The position numbers and the translations under genes were made by a program. A DNA stretch of 38,990 nucleotides from contig NZ_AGUD01000017.1 of assembly GCF_000240225.1 (NCBI RefSeq), positions 1 through 38,990 on the forward strand, written 5' to 3'. This DNA comes from Patulibacter medicamentivorans (GTDB lineage Bacteria; Actinomycetota; Thermoleophilia; Solirubrobacterales; Solirubrobacteraceae). The notes below the pieces were generated by a model. The model was not told where the DNA came from. It worked only from the letters and a program-made list of their open reading frames with translations, and did no database searches. Of the stretch, positions 7,582 to 14,574 are shown one piece after another; position 1 is the stretch's first letter; every line of letters begins with the position of its first letter.

Positions 7582-7908
7582 TCACGTCGTAGGCGAACCT
7601 CGTTGGAAATCGCATCGACGAGCGTGAAGATCAGCAACAGCGGCCTCGACCGCGAGGAGGCGCGGCAGGATGCCGCTCCCCGTGACCAGTGGCGTGCCCG
7701 TCAGAAGTTGCGTTGGGGTCGTGCCGAGGGCAGCGGCCAAAGCGGGCAGTTGGCTGACGGTGGGTTCGGTCTGGCCTTGTTCCCACCGTCGGTAGGTCAA
7801 TTCGGCCACACCGAGGAGAGCGGCGACCTCGGCCCGAGTGAGGCCCGTCGCGGCGCGGGCCTCGGTCAAGGCGCCCGCGAAGGCTGTCGTCGTCGCCGGC
7901 TCGGGCAT
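7582..7908 (-). CDS. XRE-family helix-turn-helix regulator
   Basis: This 108-residue protein starts at ATG 7908 (MPEPATTTAFAGAL). Residues about 10-65 form a Cro/C1-type HTH: ALTEARAATGLTRAEVAALL, then GVAELTYRRWEQGQTEPT and LPALAAALGTTPTQLL. This matches the standard XRE pattern, including the recognition-helix RRWEQG. A leucine/alanine-rich tail (LPRLLAVEAAVADL) could aid dimerisation. The gene begins 7 nt after the stop of the putative anti-sigma gene on the same strand, so it is the third gene of the sigma-2 operon. Its likely targets are palindromic sites in the neighbouring intergenic regions (inference). It is only the HTH plus a short tail, with no effector domain. Confidence 0.85.
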   Translation of the reverse strand: MPEPATTTAFAGALTEARAATGLTRAEVAALLGVAELTYRRWEQGQTEPTVSQLPALAAALGTTPTQLLTGTPLVTGSGILPRLLAVEAAVADLHARRCDFQRGSPTT

Positions 7909-7915
7909 AGTCCGG

Positions 7916-8590
7916 TCAGCCGCCGCGTAGTGGCCGCTTGATCGTCTCGCCGTCGGGCAGGGTCCACTCCAGACTCTGGACCTCGACCGGCTGGTCGAAC
8001 TTGACCACTGCGACGTTGGTCTTGGCCGGCGCGGAGCGCCGTTCACCGGTCGCGCTGGTGGCGGCGATCTCCGTGATCCCATCGGGCACGAACGCCACGA
8101 GCCACGTGTGCTGCTCGTCGCTGCCGATCGTAGTCGGCAGCCCGAGCTTGGGGTCGATCGGAAGGTTGGCGCAGGCAGCGCTGCCGATCTCGAAGGTCCA
8201 GCAGACGTCCTTGCCATCGGTGGCGACATCGACGGTGGCGCCATCGCGCTGGATCGTTGTGCCACGAACCGGCCCGTCGAGCAGGCCACCCTCGCGAGCC
8301 AAGCCGCCGGCCGTGTCGTTCATGCCGTGGATCAGCCGGTTCAGGGTGCCAACCGCGGGCGCATCCGGGCGGGCGGTCGCGTCCAGCTCGGAGGTGCCCG
8401 ACTGCGAGACGACTGCGGCGGCGGTGGCAGTGCCTGCCACTACCAGGCCCACGCCGAGGGCGAGCAATCCGCGCCGGCGATGCCACTGCCAGCGACCGCT
8501 CGAAGGGGCTGCCGGTGCCTCCGCCTGCGCGTCGGCAACGCGGCCGAGTTCGTGCTGCAGTCGCAGGAACGGGTCGTTGGTTCCGGTCAT
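7916..8590 (-). CDS. Membrane-anchored partner of ECF sigma factor 2, with outer 'PDG' domain (putative anti-sigma)
   Basis: This 224-aa protein starts at ATG 8590 behind a good AGGAGGAGC ribosome site, overlapping the sigma stop as ATGA. It has about 40 cytoplasmic residues, then a membrane helix (about 41-61, LLALGVGLVVAGTATAAAVV) and an outer domain. The outer domain reads VDVATDGKDVCW, AACANLPIDPKL, LVAFVPDGITEI, TNVAVVKF and LEWTLPDGE. It aligns closely with the exported protein at 9759-10376 (IDIATDGSDLCY, AACAHLAEFDPNL, VIAIAPDGIGKV, DNVAVVEV, VSWTLKNGE). No zinc anti-sigma motif is seen. Regulation of the sigma factor is inferred from operon position and topology only. Confidence 0.8.
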   Translation of the reverse strand: MTGTNDPFLRLQHELGRVADAQAEAPAAPSSGRWQWHRRRGLLALGVGLVVAGTATAAAVVSQSGTSELDATARPDAPAVGTLNRLIHGMNDTAGGLAREGGLLDGPVRGTTIQRDGATVDVATDGKDVCWTFEIGSAACANLPIDPKLGLPTTIGSDEQHTWLVAFVPDGITEIAATSATGERRSAPAKTNVAVVKFDQPVEVQSLEWTLPDGETIKRPLRGG

Positions 8591-9129
8591 CGTTGCTCCT
8601 CCTGGTAGTCCTCTCGCAGGGCCGCGAGGCCCCGACGCACGCGCTGCCGCACGACCTGCTCGGAGCACTTGAGGCTCGTCGCGATCGTCGCGTACGGCTC
8701 TTCCTGCAGCACTCGCCGCTCGACGGCTTCACGCTGAGCCGCGGGGAGCCGCTGCAGAGCCTCGCTCAGTGGGGCCGCCGATCGCTCTTCGATCTCGCGA
8801 AGTTCCTCGTCCTCCAGCACCACCGGCTGCATCTGCAACCGCTGGCGGGTGTCATCGGCTACCCGCCCGCGCCGCTGCGCATCGATCAGGACGTTGCGCG
8901 CGATCGTCAGCAACCACGCGACCGCCGGCCCGCGCCTGGAGCGGTACTGCGTGCGACGGTCAAGTGCTCGCGCGAAGGTCTCCGCCACGACATCGAACGC
9001 GACATCCGGCTGCGACACGCGACGACTGACGTAGGCCAGGACGGTGTCGACGTGGCGCACGTAGAACGTCTCGAACGAGATCCTGTCGCCTGCGCTGAGC
9101 AAGCGAGCGTCGCTGTCTTTGCGTGCCAT
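8587..9129 (-). CDS. ECF-type RNA polymerase sigma factor 2
   Basis: This 180-aa ECF sigma factor begins MARKDSDARLL at ATG 9129; a GTG at 9132 is an alternative. Region 2 is seen in FETFYVRHVDTVLAYVSRRV, DVVAETFARALDRR and VAWLLTIARNVLIDAQRRG. Region 4 is seen in ALQRLPAAQREAVERRV, YATIATSLKCSEQVVRQRV and RGLAALRE. It is paralogous to the sigma factor at 5.6-7.0 kb throughout. The stop TGA overlaps the ATG of the membrane partner, implying coupled synthesis. The divergent region upstream (9130-9231) contains a 12-bp palindrome and two ACGCAACC copies, and faces the secreted-protein operon, which is the obvious target candidate. Confidence 0.92.
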   Translation of the reverse strand: MARKDSDARLLSAGDRISFETFYVRHVDTVLAYVSRRVSQPDVAFDVVAETFARALDRRTQYRSRRGPAVAWLLTIARNVLIDAQRRGRVADDTRQRLQMQPVVLEDEELREIEERSAAPLSEALQRLPAAQREAVERRVLQEEPYATIATSLKCSEQVVRQRVRRGLAALREDYQEEQR

Positions 9130-9161
9130 CACCTGGTTCTACGCAACCGAGCGGCGTCTGT

Positions 9162-9173
9162 GACACGCGTGTC
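9162..9173. promoter_or_regulatory. Perfect 12-bp palindrome between sigma gene 2 and the secreted-protein operon
   Basis: GACACGCGTGTC is a perfect palindrome placed centrally in the 102-bp divergent promoter region. It is flanked by two direct copies of ACGCAACC at 9141-9148 and 9192-9199. It could bind the XRE protein encoded nearby or another dimeric regulator; this is inferred from position only. Confidence 0.35.
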
Positions 9174-9217
9174 CGACGACCTGCGGACGCCACGCAACCA
9201 GACCTTTACAGTTCAGG

Positions 9218-9235
9218 ATGCGTGAACAGATATGA
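9218..9235 (+). promoter_or_regulatory. Possible 5-codon upstream ORF overlapping the start of the secreted protein gene
   Basis: ATGCGTGAACAGATATGA encodes M-R-E-Q-I and its stop overlaps the ATG at 9232 as ATGA. A TACAGT box (9207-9212) lies 5 nt before its ATG, so a leaderless transcript could start here. If so, the larger gene would be translated by termination-reinitiation. This might also explain why no ribosome site precedes ATG 9232. Confidence 0.3.
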
Positions 9236-9747
9236 ATACGCTTATGTTCCCGTTTATCAGGGGCAGCGACACCAGCGCTGCCAGTATCCCGCGAGTGAGG
9301 AGCGGCGTTCGGCGCCACGTCGCGCTCGGTCTCAGCATCGCACTCGCCGTCGGCGCCTCAGCCGTCGGAGCCGCGCCGGCCGGCGCCTACGTGCATCAGT
9401 GGGACCCCAACTCGTCCCCAGCGGCGTGCAACAACCTGCCGTCCGATACGCGCTGCTACGACAACCAGGGGCAGACCTACAACCCCTGGCGCAGCCTCAG
9501 CGCCACCAGCATGGCTGGCCGCAACCTGCCGGAACTCTGCGTCAAGGCGATCACCTCGTCGAACAATCTGCGCAGCACGACGACCGGCAGCTCCAACGAC
9601 GACTACTGCGTCTCCAACGGCGGCTACCGCCTGATCAACCTGATCGGCGCAACCCCGGAGTCCCGGGGCTACGTCTACTGGAACTGGGGCTCCTGGTACC
9701 CGTGGACCAACGAAGACCTCCGCGGCCGCGGCAACACAGACGGGTGA
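9232..9747 (+). CDS. Small secreted four-cysteine protein 1 (unknown function)
   Basis: The 171-residue precursor has a positively charged region (RRH), a hydrophobic core (VALGLSIALAVGASAVGA) and a likely cleavage after APAGA, giving a mature protein starting YVHQW. The mature part has four cysteines spaced C-x8-C-x27-C-x22-C, a WRSLSATS segment between the second and third, and an aromatic end (YVYWNWGSWYPW). The protein at 10599-11018 shares the cysteine layout, the W-x2-L-x-A-T motif and an N-terminal mature tyrosine, so they are paralogues. The start is uncertain: ATG 9232, ATG 9244 or GTG 9295, the last giving a more usual signal length. It is followed 11 nt later by a PDG-domain exported protein. 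I do not recognise the family. Confidence 0.75.
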   Translation: MNTLMFPFIRGSDTSAASIPRVRSGVRRHVALGLSIALAVGASAVGAAPAGAYVHQWDPNSSPAACNNLPSDTRCYDNQGQTYNPWRSLSATSMAGRNLPELCVKAITSSNNLRSTTTGSSNDDYCVSNGGYRLINLIGATPESRGYVYWNWGSWYPWTNEDLRGRGNTDG

Positions 9748-9758
9748 GGGACTTGACC

Positions 9759-10376
9759 ATGCGAATCCTGAACAACATGAACCGGCGCTCCACCGCCGTT
9801 CTCGGCAGCACGGCCCTCCTCGCCAGTGGTGCACTCGCGATCAGTGGCCAGGCTGGCGCTGAGAACACCCCGGCCAAGCCGGCAGCGGCCACCTTTGGCC
9901 TGCTCGCCAAGGTCCAGGCCCGATCGGTTGCGACGTCAAAGCTCGCCCAGGCGATCCAGCGCTCCCAGGAGAGCGGCCAGCCCGGCGCCCCCCTGACCGC
10001 CGGCCCGATGCGCAGTTCCACCGAGACGCGGAGCGGCGTGCCGATCGACATCGCCACCGACGGCAGCGACCTCTGCTACGGCGATGCCAGTAACAACAGC
10101 GCCGCGGGCGCGGCTTGCGCCCACCTGGCCGAGTTCGATCCCAACCTGGTGACGTTCTCGACGTCCGCCGGCAACGGGACGACCCGCGTCATCGCGATCG
10201 CACCCGACGGCATTGGCAAGGTCAGCGCTGTCGGCGCTGACGGAGCGACCGGCGCGTCGGCTGTCCTCGACAACGTGGCAGTTGTCGAGGTTGCCGGCGA
10301 CCAGGCGATCTCAAGTGTCAGCTGGACACTCAAGAACGGCGAAGTGCGGACGCAGACGCTCGGCACGGGCGAGTAG
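9759..10376 (+). CDS. Exported protein with 'PDG' domain (paralogue of the anti-sigma outer domain)
   Basis: This 205-aa protein starts at ATG 9759 behind GAGGGA. The N-terminus MRILNNMNRRSTAVLGSTALLASGALAISGQAGA is a signal peptide or anchor; an alternative ATG lies at 9777. A helical linker covers about 45-85. The C-terminal domain has IDIATDGSDLCY, AACAHLAEFDPNL, VIAIAPDGIGKV, DNVAVVEV and VSWTLKNGE. This aligns with the outer domain of the putative anti-sigma at 7916-8590 almost end to end. It forms an operon with the small secreted protein 11 nt upstream and ends at a hairpin. A role as signal, ligand or decoy for the membrane partner is an inference from shared domain architecture. Confidence 0.8.
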   Translation: MRILNNMNRRSTAVLGSTALLASGALAISGQAGAENTPAKPAAATFGLLAKVQARSVATSKLAQAIQRSQESGQPGAPLTAGPMRSSTETRSGVPIDIATDGSDLCYGDASNNSAAGAACAHLAEFDPNLVTFSTSAGNGTTRVIAIAPDGIGKVSAVGADGATGASAVLDNVAVVEVAGDQAISSVSWTLKNGEVRTQTLGTGE

Positions 10377-10394
10377 CGCCGCGCACATATCGGG

Positions 10395-10422
10395 AGCAGT
10401 GCTCAGAGCCCCGAGCACTGCT
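10395..10422 (+). terminator. Hairpin terminator after the first secreted-protein operon
   Basis: AGCAGTGCTC (10395-10404) and GAGCACTGCT (10413-10422) form a perfect 10-bp stem with an 8-nt loop, followed by TCATCT. It lies 18 nt after the stop. The T tract is poor. Confidence 0.65.
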
Positions 10423-10438
10423 TCATCTCCGACCCTGT

Positions 10439-10450
10439 GTTGACGTCAAC
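10439..10450. promoter_or_regulatory. Perfect 12-bp palindrome upstream of the second secreted-protein operon
   Basis: GTTGACGTCAAC is a perfect palindrome followed closely by the self-complementary CGTACGTACG. It lies about 150 nt before the start at 10599 and after the hairpin ending the previous operon, so an operator for a dimeric regulator is plausible. No promoter hexamers are certain. Confidence 0.35.
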
Positions 10451-10598
10451 GACGTACGTACGCAGGCCTGGGTTTCTCCGCTCTGGCTTGAGCTAGACTT
10501 GTCTCTCGACTTGTGGCCGGGCGCGGGGAACCAGCGCATTCGCGTCCGACGGCGTAGGCCGCCGGACATCACCTGGAGTCACAAGAGAGGTTGAACGC

Positions 10599-11018
10599 AT
10601 GAATCGAGCACAGCGGCTGAAGAAGCGGCTGGTCGGGACGGTCACCGCCCTGCTGGCCTGCGGCGTGTTCGCCGCGGTCGCAGCGCCGTCGGCGAGCGCC
10701 TATGAGGAAAACTGGGGCTGCCCGTCGATGAACCCCAACACGTGGTGTCTGAATAGCTCGGTGCACACCTGGGATCAGCTCCGGGCCACGTGGGCCGACG
10801 GAACGGTCGAGACCAACATGTGCGCCAAGCTGATCAAGCCGAACGCGTCGCCTGAGTATCAGTACGCGCGCACCTGCGAGTACTCCAGCGCGGTCTTCGT
10901 CTTCAGCAGCGACAAGGGGCGGGCGCCGTATCCCAATACGAACGTCGGCATGAATGCTCTCGTCGCGAGCGGCAACAATCCGGGACCCCGCACCATCTAC
11001 GGTTGGGCATACGCATGA
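10599..11018 (+). CDS. Small secreted four-cysteine protein 2 (unknown function)
   Basis: The 139-residue precursor starts at ATG 10599 with AGAGAGG 8 nt upstream. A classical signal peptide (MNRAQRLKKRL, hydrophobic core, ending APSASA) leaves a mature protein beginning YEENWG, about 105 residues. Its four cysteines are spaced C-x8-C-x24-C-x17-C, with WDQLRAT after the second. This matches the paralogue at 9232-9747 (C-x8-C-x27-C-x22-C, WRSLSAT). Two disulphides are likely outside the cell. The stop overlaps the start of the next PDG-domain gene as ATGA, repeating the gene pairing of the first operon. No family recognised. Confidence 0.85.
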   Translation: MNRAQRLKKRLVGTVTALLACGVFAAVAAPSASAYEENWGCPSMNPNTWCLNSSVHTWDQLRATWADGTVETNMCAKLIKPNASPEYQYARTCEYSSAVFVFSSDKGRAPYPNTNVGMNALVASGNNPGPRTIYGWAYA

Positions 11019-11710
11019 TCGCTCGTCGAGGCATGATTGCGGGGGGCATCGCGATGCTGCTCCTCGCTACGTCTGGGGTCGCGATCGCGACCTCCAACTC
11101 CGACAGTCCGGCTTTGCCGGCGCGCACAGTCGAGGCCACGGCAACGGTCGGGAAGGACGCCCCGCAGACCAAGCCCGCACCCACTACCGTGGCGCCGAGT
11201 CTCAAGTTGCTCAAGCGGAGCCAGGTCGCTGCCGACGACCTTCCGAGCGAGGTGTCCGTCCGCCTGCAGACGTCCGGGCTGGCCCAATCGATGGAGGAAG
11301 AGTTGGGCAACGCCCGCCTGATGGTCGAAGCAGCAGGGCAGCGCGTCTGGGCGGTGCCGACCCGCAAGGACCTGCTCTGCTTCCACGACAAGGCGGGTAG
11401 CGGTGGCTGCCTGAGCGGCAACGCAGTCAACAGCGGCCGCTACATCGGCAGCAAGGAGTGCCTGGATGACCACCCCACCGACATGTTGGTCTACGGCATC
11501 TTGCCCGACGGCAACCAGGACGCACGGCTGCTGCTGGAGAACGGTGAATCCGTCACGCCCGAGTTCGACGCGTCCGGGAACGCCTGGCACGCACTCGTGG
11601 CCAAGGCGAAGGGTGCCCTTCCGACCGAGTTGAGGTGGCAGGCGAGCGACGGCGAGGAGGCCAGCAACATGGTGCCGCGCTCCCCTGACGTCCTCGGCGG
11701 CCTCTGCTAG
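11015..11710 (+). CDS. Exported protein with divergent 'PDG' domain
   Basis: This 231-aa protein starts at ATG 11015, overlapping the previous stop. MIARRGMIAGGIAMLLLATSG is a signal peptide or anchor. A low-complexity Pro/Thr linker follows, then a helical region (about 70-105). The C-terminal domain shows VWAVPTRKDLLCFHDK, GGCLSG, MLVYGILPDGNQDARLL, a GESV strand and LRWQASDGEE. The order is the same as in the other PDG-domain proteins, with three additional cysteines (KEC, final LC and GGC). Sequence similarity to the 9759 protein is lower than between that protein and the sigma-2 partner. Function unknown; the conserved pairing with a small secreted protein suggests the two act together. 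Confidence 0.75.
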   Translation: MIARRGMIAGGIAMLLLATSGVAIATSNSDSPALPARTVEATATVGKDAPQTKPAPTTVAPSLKLLKRSQVAADDLPSEVSVRLQTSGLAQSMEEELGNARLMVEAAGQRVWAVPTRKDLLCFHDKAGSGGCLSGNAVNSGRYIGSKECLDDHPTDMLVYGILPDGNQDARLLLENGESVTPEFDASGNAWHALVAKAKGALPTELRWQASDGEEASNMVPRSPDVLGGLC

Positions 11711-11737
11711 CAAGCCCCCCGCACACATACTGATCGG

Positions 11738-11768
11738 CGAGCTTCCGGATGACTGTTCCGGAGGCTCG
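11738..11768 (+). terminator. Hairpin terminator after the second secreted-protein operon
   Basis: CGAGCTTCCGGA (11738-11749) pairs with TCCGGAGGCTCG (11757-11768), with one G-T wobble and a 7-nt loop, followed by TTCG. It begins 28 nt after the stop codon. Confidence 0.65.
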
Positions 11769-11887
11769 TTCGTGGCGGAGGTCGGTCCCGCCGTGGGCCC
11801 GTCGACGTTGAAAGAACGAACCTGGTGCTGGACATGACTCTTGTAGCCCCTACGGCACCCGAACGCAAGCTCTAGCGGGGAGACAGC

Positions 11888-12712
11888 ATGATCTTCAATA
11901 GGACGAGTGCCATCGCGACGGCCGTTGTAGTTGCACTCGGTGGCGCCGGAGCAGCCGTTGCTATCGCAGATTCCGGTGGCGGCGACTCCGATACCTGGCC
12001 GACGGTGACCGCGTCCATCGTGACGGCCGTGACCGACGGATCTGCTGGCCTTCCGGAGTCCGAAGCGCTTCGGCTCCACCTCATCAGCCGCGTGAGTCTG
12101 CTTCGCGAGCCCGCTGCTGCGGAGGACAAAGTGCCGACGAGGTACTGGCGAGAGACGAAGCGCAGCGGCCCGACCAGAGTCACCAAACGGGATCTCCAGT
12201 TCGCGCGCAGGGTCCCCGGCGCGGAAGCGACGTGGGTCGTGCCGCTTCCCGCGGGCACGCTGATGCTGGTAGAGGATGGCCGCGGCGTTCAGTTTGGCGC
12301 CAAGCAGCTGGACACCGGCGCCGCGGTGCTGTCGCGCTCGAACGTCGCGGGCGAAACCGTCGTGACGGGCGTCGTCCCGGACGGGACGCACGCGGTCACC
12401 ATCCGCACTACGAGCGGTGAAGAAGTCCCCGTGCGGGTCACGAACAGCACATACGTACGGCGGTTTTCCAAGGGCGCCTGGCCTCGGTCAATCACGACGA
12501 CCACCAAGAAGGGCCGCACCGTCGCCTGGATCGCTGACTCGAGGTTCATCGAGCAGAGGCCTGGGGCTGCCCCCGATACGGCCAACCGGCGGACGGAGAG
12601 CGAACTCTACTGCCGCCAGGTCGACCTGACCGACCCGGCGTCATCACAGCGCGTGATGTTGTCCAGGTCTTGGAGTTGCGGTAGGCCCGGCCCGCGCCAC
12701 AAGGTCGACTAA
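11888..12712 (+). CDS. Exported protein with 'PDG' domain, lacking the domain cysteines
   Basis: This 274-aa protein starts at ATG 11888 with GGGGAG upstream. MIFNRTSAIATAVVVALGGAGAAVAIAD is a signal peptide or membrane anchor. The domain motifs appear later: ATWVVPLPAG, VVTGVVPDGTHAVTIR, VRVTNSTYV and a KKGRTVAW end. They follow the order of the other PDG-domain proteins, but the cysteine pair is missing. About 60 extra residues follow, with a cysteine near ELYCRQ and another near SCGRP. It is a single-gene unit with no small secreted partner. Function unknown; it is the most diverged of the five related proteins here. Confidence 0.7.
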   Translation: MIFNRTSAIATAVVVALGGAGAAVAIADSGGGDSDTWPTVTASIVTAVTDGSAGLPESEALRLHLISRVSLLREPAAAEDKVPTRYWRETKRSGPTRVTKRDLQFARRVPGAEATWVVPLPAGTLMLVEDGRGVQFGAKQLDTGAAVLSRSNVAGETVVTGVVPDGTHAVTIRTTSGEEVPVRVTNSTYVRRFSKGAWPRSITTTTKKGRTVAWIADSRFIEQRPGAAPDTANRRTESELYCRQVDLTDPASSQRVMLSRSWSCGRPGPRHKVD

Positions 12713-12902
12713 TGCTTCGATTCGATCGAGGGTGAGAGTGCCTGCCAGGCCCGCTCGCGAGCTTGGCGGGCAGACGGTTCCATGAGATACTGGAGTACGG
12801 CCTCAAGCTGGGGATGAGGGTTCGCATAGCGTCCCGAACTCCCCGCTGCTTCCCAGCGCCGGACCGTAGCTCCGGTAGACGCCCGGCCCGGGCGGGCGGG
12901 GA

Positions 12903-14507
12903 TCAGCCCTCCGCCCGCTCCTCCTCGAGCTTGCGCAGCTCGATCCGGCGGATCTTGCCGGTCAGGGTCTTCGGCAGCTCGGCGACGAACTCGATCTCGC
13001 GCGGGTAGGCGTAGGCCGAGTGGCTGTCGCGGACGAACTGCGAGATCTGCTTGCCGAGCGCGTCGGAGGGCTCGTGGCCGTCGGCGGCGACGACGAACGC
13101 CTTGACGATCCAGCCGCGGCGCTGGTCGGGCTTGGCGACGACGGCGGCCTCGGCGACCGCCGGGTGCTCCAGGCACGCGGACTCGACCTCGAACGGGCCG
13201 ATCCGGTAGCCGGCGCTCAGGATCACGTCGTCGGCCCGGCCCTCGAACCAGACGTAGCCGTCGGCGTCCATCCGGGCGGCGTCCTTGGAGTGGAACCAGG
13301 GGCCGCCGAAGGTCTCCTCCGAGGCCTCCGGGTTGTTCCAGTAGCCGAGCGGCCAGGTCGGGTTGGTGCCCGCCCGCAGGCAGATCTCGCCGCGCTCGCC
13401 GGCCGGCACCGGCTGCTCGTCCTCGTCGAGGATCGCGACCTCCCAGCCCGGCATCGGCTTGCCCATCGAGCCCTCGCGGACCTCCATGAACGGGAAGTTC
13501 GCGCACAGCGGGTAGCTCTCCGACAGCCCGTAGAAGTCGAGCACCGTCACCCCGTACTGCTCGCGGAACCAGCGGATCGCCTCGGGGTTCAGCGGCTCGC
13601 CCGCCGAGCAGGTCCGCCGCAGCGGGATCGGGTAGCGCTCGCCGGCGTTCTCGACCGCCATCATCGAGCGCATCGCCGTCGGCGTCGTGAAGACGTTCGT
13701 CACGCCGTGCCGCGACAGGAACGCCAGCTCGCCCTCGGGGTCGAAGCCGCCCGCCCGCTGGTGGACGTGCTGGACCACGCCGTAGCGCCACGCGCCCATC
13801 AGCGGGATGATCCCCGCCGCCCACGCCCACTCGCCCATCGAGCGGAACTTCTCGCCGTCGACGACCTGGTGGCAGTACTCGAACTCCTCGTGGCCCAGCA
13901 GGTAGCGGTGGGCGTGGAGGATGCCCTTCGCCAGCCCGGTCGTGCCCGACGTGTAGTACAGCTGCGCCGGATCCTCCGACGACGTGTCGAGCGTCTCGAA
14001 GTCCGGCGACGCGGCCGCCAGGACCTCGGGCGTCAGCACCAGCAGCTCGCGGTGGTCGGCCCCCTCGATCCCGGCGATCGCGGCCGCGATCTGGTCGTGG
14101 TGGGCCGCGTCGGTGACGACGATCCTGGCGTCGCTGTCGCGCACGCGGTGGCGGATGCCCTCCTCGCCGTAGAGCACCGACATCGACAGCAGGACCGCAC
14201 CGGCCTTCCAGACGCCGATGAAGGCGGCGGCGGTCTCGGGCGTCGGCGGCAGCAGGAACGCGACCCGGTCGCCGCGCTCCACGCCGTGCTCGACGAGGAC
14301 GTTGGCGAAGCGGTTCGCCAGGCCCCGCAGCTCGCCCCAGGTCACCTCGCGGACCGTCCCGTCGGGGCTCTCGTGGACCATCGCGAGCTTCCCGTCGGGA
14401 TGCTTGTCGCAGACGTCGGCGGCGATGTTGTACCGCTCGGGCACGTGCCATTCGTGGGTGGCGACGAGCTGCTCGTAGGTGGGGTTGTCGGTGGCGGCGG
14501 ACGGCAT
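12903..14507 (-). CDS. Acyl-CoA synthetase (AMP-forming)
   Basis: This 534-aa member of the ANL superfamily activates a carboxylic acid to acyl-AMP and then acyl-CoA. Motifs in order are the P-loop-like YYTSGTTGLAKG, the A5 motif DFYGLSESYP, GYWNNPEA, the hinge region GRADDVILSAGYRIGPFEVE, and PKTLTGKIRR with the catalytic lysine. The overall pattern (EWAWAAGII, LCANFPFMEVREGSMGKPMPGW) is closest to acetyl-CoA or medium-chain acyl-CoA synthetases; the substrate cannot be fixed from sequence alone. ATG 14507 (MPSAATDNPTYEQL) is the preferred start; the frame is open to 14546. It follows the CDF transporter gene on the same strand by 67 nt. The 12713-12902 gap holds no gene. Confidence 0.92.
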   Translation of the reverse strand: MPSAATDNPTYEQLVATHEWHVPERYNIAADVCDKHPDGKLAMVHESPDGTVREVTWGELRGLANRFANVLVEHGVERGDRVAFLLPPTPETAAAFIGVWKAGAVLLSMSVLYGEEGIRHRVRDSDARIVVTDAAHHDQIAAAIAGIEGADHRELLVLTPEVLAAASPDFETLDTSSEDPAQLYYTSGTTGLAKGILHAHRYLLGHEEFEYCHQVVDGEKFRSMGEWAWAAGIIPLMGAWRYGVVQHVHQRAGGFDPEGELAFLSRHGVTNVFTTPTAMRSMMAVENAGERYPIPLRRTCSAGEPLNPEAIRWFREQYGVTVLDFYGLSESYPLCANFPFMEVREGSMGKPMPGWEVAILDEDEQPVPAGERGEICLRAGTNPTWPLGYWNNPEASEETFGGPWFHSKDAARMDADGYVWFEGRADDVILSAGYRIGPFEVESACLEHPAVAEAAVVAKPDQRRGWIVKAFVVAADGHEPSDALGKQISQFVRDSHSAYAYPREIEFVAELPKTLTGKIRRIELRKLEEERAEG

Positions 14508-14574
14508 CTCGTCCCGACCTTCCCAGATCGCCCGCGCGCCGACCACCCTTCGAAGGTCGCGGGCGCGAGGGCCG

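Noticed and set aside
7073..7615. 180-codon minus-strand frame across the XRE/sigma-1 gap
   Set aside because: No motif and atypical composition; a different frame (7150-7323) is the more protein-like candidate.
12725..12780. Terminator in the convergent gap after the last island gene
   Set aside because: Only a central GCTCGCGAGC palindrome is perfect; the flanks do not pair well.
14529..14566. Hairpin between the acyl-CoA synthetase and CDF genes
   Set aside because: The stem needs bulges and has no T tract; not convincing in such GC-rich DNA.
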